Origin: CAZTHL01 sp964613585
GTDB lineage: Bacteria > Pseudomonadota > Alphaproteobacteria > DSM-16000 > Inquilinaceae
Assembly (NCBI GenBank): GCA_964613585.1
Contig: CAZTHL010000038.1
Location: 1-34,766, forward strand
Reading direction: 5' to 3'
Length of the DNA: 34,766 nucleotides
Shown here piece by piece: positions 30,806 through 34,766 of this stretch (positions within the stretch are counted from its first letter, which is position 1; each line of letters opens with the position of its first letter). A program made the position numbers and the translations under genes. The notes beneath the pieces are model-generated. The model was given only the letters and a program-made list of their open reading frames with translations. It had not been told where the DNA came from and made no database searches.

Positions 30806-32587
30806 TCAGGCGTCCGCCGGGGCCGCGCCAACCTCCTCGGCCGTCGGGGCGGCCGGCGGCTTGCGCTCGCGCTGCAGGGCCCATTTGACGACCGTGACCG
30901 GCCCGGCCAGCACGCCGGCCAGGACGATCTGGCTGGTGCGCCGCCGTTCGCCGGCGCGCGCGCAGTAGACGCTCTCCTCGATCCGGAGCGCGGCGCCGGC
31001 GGCGCGCAGCCGCCAGCCGTCGCCGCCGGCCAGGCGCAGCAGCGCCGCGTCGCCGTACTGCACGATCGAGGCGCGCACCGACGGGTGCAAGTGGAACCGC
31101 ACGGCGAAAGGCAGGCCGTCCGAGCGCTCGACCGGTTCGGCCGCCTCCAGCCGGTCCTCGCCGCGCAGATCGTCCCCGCCCGGCGCAAGGTAGAGCGTGC
31201 GCCGGTGCACCACGCCGTAGGGCTCGCGGTAGCCGTCGTGGCTGGCCTCGACCAGGACGGCGCCGTCGGCCGTGCGTCGCGCCGAGTCGACCGTCTTGGG
31301 CCGGCGCAGCACGCCGCCCGCCGGATCGAGCTCGACCGCGTCCATGTCGGCCAGGCCGAGCGCGCTGTGCGCCGCCGTGCCGCGCAGCGCCCAGTGCCAA
31401 GCCTGCTCGGCGCTCTGGCCGGCCGGCAGGGCGCCGCAGTTGACGATCAGCCGCTCGCGTCCGACCGACACCTCGAGGGCCAGAGGGGCGGCATGGGCGA
31501 CGGCGTCGTGGCCCGGCGGCGGCGGTGCGCCGGCGTCGAGCAGCAGCAGGGTGCGCCCGGCCGTCACCCGCTCGAAGCCGCCGGCCCGGCGCGGCGGCCG
31601 GCCGGTGGCCCCGGCCAGCGACAGCGCCGTGTCGAGCAGCAGCGGGTCGCCGGCCTGGCCGCCGTGGAACAGGGCGAGGCCGCCGTCGCCATGGCGCAGC
31701 AGCCGCAACGCCTGCGCGGCCCGCTCGATCGCCCCGCCCAGGGCCCGGTGCACGGGCACCGCCGCCCGCCCGGTGTCGTCGCCGTTGCCGGCCGGGCCGC
31801 GCGCCGCCCGGCCATCGGCGCCCGGCTCGGCGCCGCCGGACAGGGCGCTCAGGCCGGCGCGGATGTCGATCAGGTCGCGCAGGACGGTGAACGCGGTCTC
31901 CGGGCAGCGGCTGACATGGACGCCGTCCGGCCCGACCTGGCGGTCAAGCTCGCGGCCGAGCAGCTCGAGCGCCGGCTCCAGCCGGTGCCCGTCCTCGGGC
32001 AGGGCGAGGGCGCCGGCGATCAGCCCTTTGAGCGCGGCCAGCCGCGGAGGCCCCGGGATGGCGCCCGGCGCGGTGCGCGCCAAGTGACGCATCTGCCGGC
32101 TGACGGCGACCAGGAGCGCGCGACGCAGCGCGTCGTCGGCGCTCGACAGGCAGAACTCGTAGGCTGAGAGCCAATGGGCAAGCCGGCTCCCCAGCACGTC
32201 GGGCCGCCAGGCCAGCGGGTCCCAGCGGCCGTGCTGGGCCAGCCAGTCGGCGACCAGCGCGCGGGCGTGGCGGCGGGCGGCGTCGCCGCCGACGGCGCGC
32301 AGGTCGCGCAGCCAGCCGAAGCCGTGCAGCTCAACGAGGAACGCCTCGTCGATCCGGTAGGGACGCCAGGGCGGCCGGGCGGCGCGCAGGGTGAGCCCGG
32401 CGAACGGGTAGGAGCCGTCGAGCAGCAGCGCGCCCCGCTCCGGGTCGCCTGGCCACGGGTCGGGGGGCAGCCGCGCCGGCTCGCGCGCCGCCGGCCGCCC
32501 CAGGGTCAGCCCGTAGAAGGGCGAGGCGAAGGCCATGCCGAGCAGGCCGCGGCGCAGCCGCTCGCCGCCCGTGATCAGCCCTTCCAC
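30806..32587 (-). CDS. Heparinase II/III family protein
   Basis: A 593-residue protein of the heparinase II/III-like polysaccharide lyase family. The first half is an alpha-barrel (SYPFAGLTL, WRPYRIDEAFLVELHGFGWLRDL), and the middle has HGDGGLALFHGG, typical of the family. The beta-sandwich domain has SHDGYREPYGVVHRRTLYL, which carries the Tyr and His of this family. Alphaproteobacteria keep such a gene between rpe and purH. Its role is thought to be in envelope polysaccharide turnover but is not established. The start is a GTG at 32587, 18 bases after rpe, without a clear ribosome-binding site. A later ATG at 32536 is possible. Confidence 0.88.
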   Translation of the reverse strand: MEGLITGGERLRRGLLGMAFASPFYGLTLGRPAAREPARLPPDPWPGDPERGALLLDGSYPFAGLTLRAARPPWRPYRIDEAFLVELHGFGWLRDLRAVGGDAARRHARALVADWLAQHGRWDPLAWRPDVLGSRLAHWLSAYEFCLSSADDALRRALLVAVSRQMRHLARTAPGAIPGPPRLAALKGLIAGALALPEDGHRLEPALELLGRELDRQVGPDGVHVSRCPETAFTVLRDLIDIRAGLSALSGGAEPGADGRAARGPAGNGDDTGRAAVPVHRALGGAIERAAQALRLLRHGDGGLALFHGGQAGDPLLLDTALSLAGATGRPPRRAGGFERVTAGRTLLLLDAGAPPPPGHDAVAHAAPLALEVSVGRERLIVNCGALPAGQSAEQAWHWALRGTAAHSALGLADMDAVELDPAGGVLRRPKTVDSARRTADGAVLVEASHDGYREPYGVVHRRTLYLAPGGDDLRGEDRLEAAEPVERSDGLPFAVRFHLHPSVRASIVQYGDAALLRLAGGDGWRLRAAGAALRIEESVYCARAGERRRTSQIVLAGVLAGPVTVVKWALQRERKPPAAPTAEEVGAAPADA

Positions 32588-32605
32588 GGCCGCCGGCCCC
32601 CGGCC

Positions 32606-33265
32606 TCAGCCGCGCAACCGGCGGATGTTGCCGGCGTAGGCCTCGGGGCCGCCGGCGAAGCAGGCGGTGCCGGCGACCAGCGCGTCGGCGCCGGCGGCGA
32701 CCGCCCGGGGCGCGGTGTCGGCCGTGATGCCGCCGTCCACCTCCAGGTCGACCGGCCGGCCCGACCGGTCGATAAGGGCGCGCAGCCGGGCGATCTTGTC
32801 GAGCTGCCCATCGAGAAACCTCTGGCCGCCGAAGCCCGGGTTGACGGTCATCACCAGCACGAGGTCGATCTCGCCCAGCAACTCCTCGACCAGCGCCACC
32901 GGGGTGCCGGGGTTGAGCGACAGGCCGGGCCGGGCGCCGAGCGAGCGAATCAGCTGGACCGTGCGGTGCGGATGCGGCCCGGCCTCGGGATGGACGGTGA
33001 CCGTGTCGGCGCCGGCCTCGACGAAGGCCGCGACGTACGGGTCGACCGGCGCGATCATCAGGTGGACGTCGAACGGCTTGGCGCTGTGCCGGCGAAGCGC
33101 CTTCACGACGCCGGGGCCGATGGTCAGGTTCGGCACGAAATGGCCGTCCATCACGTCGATATGGACCCAGTCGGCGCCGGCGGCGTCGATGGCGCGCACC
33201 TCCTGGCCGAGCGCGGCGAAGTCGGAGGCGAGGATCGACGGGGCAATGCGGACGGCGTGGGCCAT
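32606..33265 (-). CDS. rpe: Ribulose-phosphate 3-epimerase
   Basis: A 219-residue TIM-barrel enzyme interconverting ribulose 5-phosphate and xylulose 5-phosphate in the pentose phosphate or Calvin pathway. Conserved segments are IAPSILASDFA at the start, HIDVMDGHFVPN (metal His and catalytic Asp), DVHLMI, MTVNPGFGGQ and LEVDGGI. The ATG at 33265 fits the family start. Another at 33274 would add three residues. The longest open frame reaches back into rsmB and is not credible. It lies about 34 bases after rsmB. Confidence 0.96.
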   Translation of the reverse strand: MAHAVRIAPSILASDFAALGQEVRAIDAAGADWVHIDVMDGHFVPNLTIGPGVVKALRRHSAKPFDVHLMIAPVDPYVAAFVEAGADTVTVHPEAGPHPHRTVQLIRSLGARPGLSLNPGTPVALVEELLGEIDLVLVMTVNPGFGGQRFLDGQLDKIARLRALIDRSGRPVDLEVDGGITADTAPRAVAAGADALVAGTACFAGGPEAYAGNIRRLRG

Positions 33266-33299
33266 GGCTGCCATCGTGGCTCGGGGACGGTGCGGGAGC

Positions 33300-34766
33300 C
33301 TAGCCGATCCTTCGCAATCTGGCGACGTGGAAGCCGTCGAGCCCGCCCCGATCGGCGAGGTGACAGGGCAGGGTGCGAAGGTCGCCGTCCTTGGTGACGA
33401 TCCCGTTAAGGCCACCGACCTCGCCCGTGTCGATGGGATCACGGACCACCGGAGCGCCGGACCCGAGCAGCCGCTCGATCTGGCGCTCGCCTTCCTCGGG
33501 CTCGAGGGAGCAGGTGCACCAGACGAGCCGTCCGCCGGGCGCGACCAGGCTGATCGCGTGGTCGAGCAGCCGGGCCTGCACCGCCGCCAGCCGGGCCACG
33601 TCCTCCGGCGTCTTGAGTCGGGCCACGTCCGGGTGCCGGCGGATCGCGCCGGTGGAGGTGCACGGCGCGTCGAGAAGGACGAACGGCGCCGGCTCCGGCG
33701 GGCGCCAGCCGGCGGCGTCGGCGACCACGGCCTCGGCGGCGAGGCCGAGCCGCATCAGGTTCTGTGTCAGCCGCCTGAGGCGCGGGGCCGAGCGGTCGAC
33801 CGCGGTGACCCGGGCGCCGGCCGCAGCGAGCTGGGCGGTCTTGCCGCCGGGGGCCGCGCACAGGTCGTAGACCCGGCGGCCGGCGATGTCGCCGAGCAGC
33901 CGGGTCGGCAGGGCGGCGGCGGCGTCCTGCACCCACCACAGACCCTGGTCGTAGCCGGGCAGGGAGGTGACCGCGCCGTGGCAAGCGCGGCGCAGGGTGC
34001 CGGTCGGCAGCGTCTCGGCCTCCAGCGCCTCGGCCAGAGCCGTGGTGGCGTCGAGGGTGTCGTCCCCCGCCCCCGCGCGTGCCGTGGGGGAGGGGCGGGA
34101 AGGGGGCCATCCGTCGCCGTCCACCGCGTCCCGGAGCCTCTCGATCGCGCCGGGATGACGGTTGACCGTGAGGTCGAGCGGCGGCTCGGCCCGATGGGCG
34201 GCGGCGATGGCCCGGGTCGAGGGCTCGCCGTAGGCCGCCACCCAGCGGTCCCAGAGCCAGTCCGGCGTGTCGAGCCGGTCGGCGTCGAGCGACTCGAGCC
34301 ACGGCCGGCCGTCGCGCGCGAGCCGGCGGAGCACCGCGTTGATCAGCCCCTTGAGCCCGGCCGGGCCCGAGCGCTCGAGCAGCGCGACCGAGGTGCCCAC
34401 GGCGGCGTGCGGCGGGGTGTCGAGCAGCAGCAGCTGGGCGCATCCCAGCCGCAGCACGTCGCGCACCGGGGTGGCGTGGCGCGCGGCGGGCTTGTCGAGC
34501 GCCCGGTCGAGCAGGGCGTCGAGGCTGCCGAGCCGGCGCAGCACGGTGGCGGTGAGCAGCCGGGCGAAGGCGCGGTCGCGCTCGGTCAGGCGCTCGAGCC
34601 CGGCGCCATGCGGGCCGGTCTCCTCCAGCGCCTCGTCGAGCGGCCGCCGCCGCGACAGCACGGCGCGCAGCAGGGTGAGAGCGGCGATGCGGGCGGGCAG
34701 GCCGCCGGCGGCGGTGGTGGCGCCGCCCGGCGCGGGAGCGGGCCCGGCGGCGCCGGCGCGGGCGGT
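33300..34766 (-). CDS. rsmB: 16S rRNA (cytosine-967) methyltransferase RsmB, 5' end outside window
   Basis: At least 488 codons, open to the window edge. The N-terminal NusB-like RNA-binding domain starts beyond a possible GTG at 34661, because LPARIAALTLLRA just upstream matches the family opening. The C-terminal domain is a SAM methyltransferase with DLCAAPGGKTAQLA, the cysteine of DAPCTSTGAIRRHPD and the catalytic CTCSLEPEEGE. The enzyme makes m5C967 in 16S rRNA. A Pro/Arg/Gly-rich stretch in the middle (encoded near 34060-34120) looks like a local insertion. Confidence 0.95.
   Translation of the reverse strand, partial: TARAGAAGPAPAPGGATTAAGGLPARIAALTLLRAVLSRRRPLDEALEETGPHGAGLERLTERDRAFARLLTATVLRRLGSLDALLDRALDKPAARHATPVRDVLRLGCAQLLLLDTPPHAAVGTSVALLERSGPAGLKGLINAVLRRLARDGRPWLESLDADRLDTPDWLWDRWVAAYGEPSTRAIAAAHRAEPPLDLTVNRHPGAIERLRDAVDGDGWPPSRPSPTARAGAGDDTLDATTALAEALEAETLPTGTLRRACHGAVTSLPGYDQGLWWVQDAAAALPTRLLGDIAGRRVYDLCAAPGGKTAQLAAAGARVTAVDRSAPRLRRLTQNLMRLGLAAEAVVADAAGWRPPEPAPFVLLDAPCTSTGAIRRHPDVARLKTPEDVARLAAVQARLLDHAISLVAPGGRLVWCTCSLEPEEGERQIERLLGSGAPVVRDPIDTGEVGGLNGIVTKDGDLRTLPCHLADRGGLDGFHVARLRRIG

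Noticed and set aside
33275..33442. Longer start for rpe
   Set aside because: The extra 56 residues overlap rsmB and lack family similarity; Rpe normally begins a few residues before IAPSIL.

Overview
This window comes from a GC-rich bacterium, most likely an alphaproteobacterium of the Rhodospirillales/Geminicoccales type. Coding regions have strongly GC-biased third codon positions, and the right end carries the alphaproteobacterial housekeeping order rsmB - rpe - heparinase II/III-like - purH on the minus strand. No species is claimed. The first ~340 bases are visibly richer in A+T.

Left half (706-18617, all plus strand): a mycofactocin locus of at least 15 tightly packed genes, many overlapping by ATGA, TGATG or GTGA. 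The order is hupE-like metal permease, NDMA-type methanol dehydrogenase (mdo), CoxD/MoxR-type AAA ATPase with a histidine-rich tail, CoxE-type VWA protein with a histidine cluster, mftM (glycan methyltransferase), mftC (radical SAM), two OYE/FadH-type flavin/4Fe-4S oxidoreductases, etfA, fixC, fixX, etfB, mftF (glycosyltransferase), mftA (precursor ending IDGMCGVY), a mycofactocin-coupled SDR and mftB. Standard partners mftD, mftE and mftR are not in the window.

How the left half may work (inference): MftB/MftC modify the MftA C-terminus, MftF and MftM decorate the cofactor, and the methanol dehydrogenase and the SDR pass hydride to mycofactocin through tightly bound NAD. The two TMADH-like flavoproteins would then reoxidise mycofactocinol and hand electrons to ETF, and FixC/FixX would deliver them to ubiquinone. 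The HupE-like permease and the His-rich AAA/VWA pair look like a metal supply and maturation module, plausibly for the methanol dehydrogenase.

Middle (18618-23051): a KefB-like CPA2 antiporter and a tandem universal stress protein form a two-gene operon. They are followed by a decaying stretch with a minus-strand UspA remnant, a probable hypothetical gene and an N-terminal fragment of a GNAT acetyltransferase.

Right half (23052-34766): a minus-strand three-gene operon encodes a cytochrome-free membrane protein, a GMC oxidoreductase and its Tat-signal small subunit. A CapA-family protein is on the plus strand. Then, on the minus strand, come an NDUFA9-like epimerase, a YbjQ protein, purH, a heparinase II/III family protein, rpe and a 5'-truncated rsmB running off the window edge.
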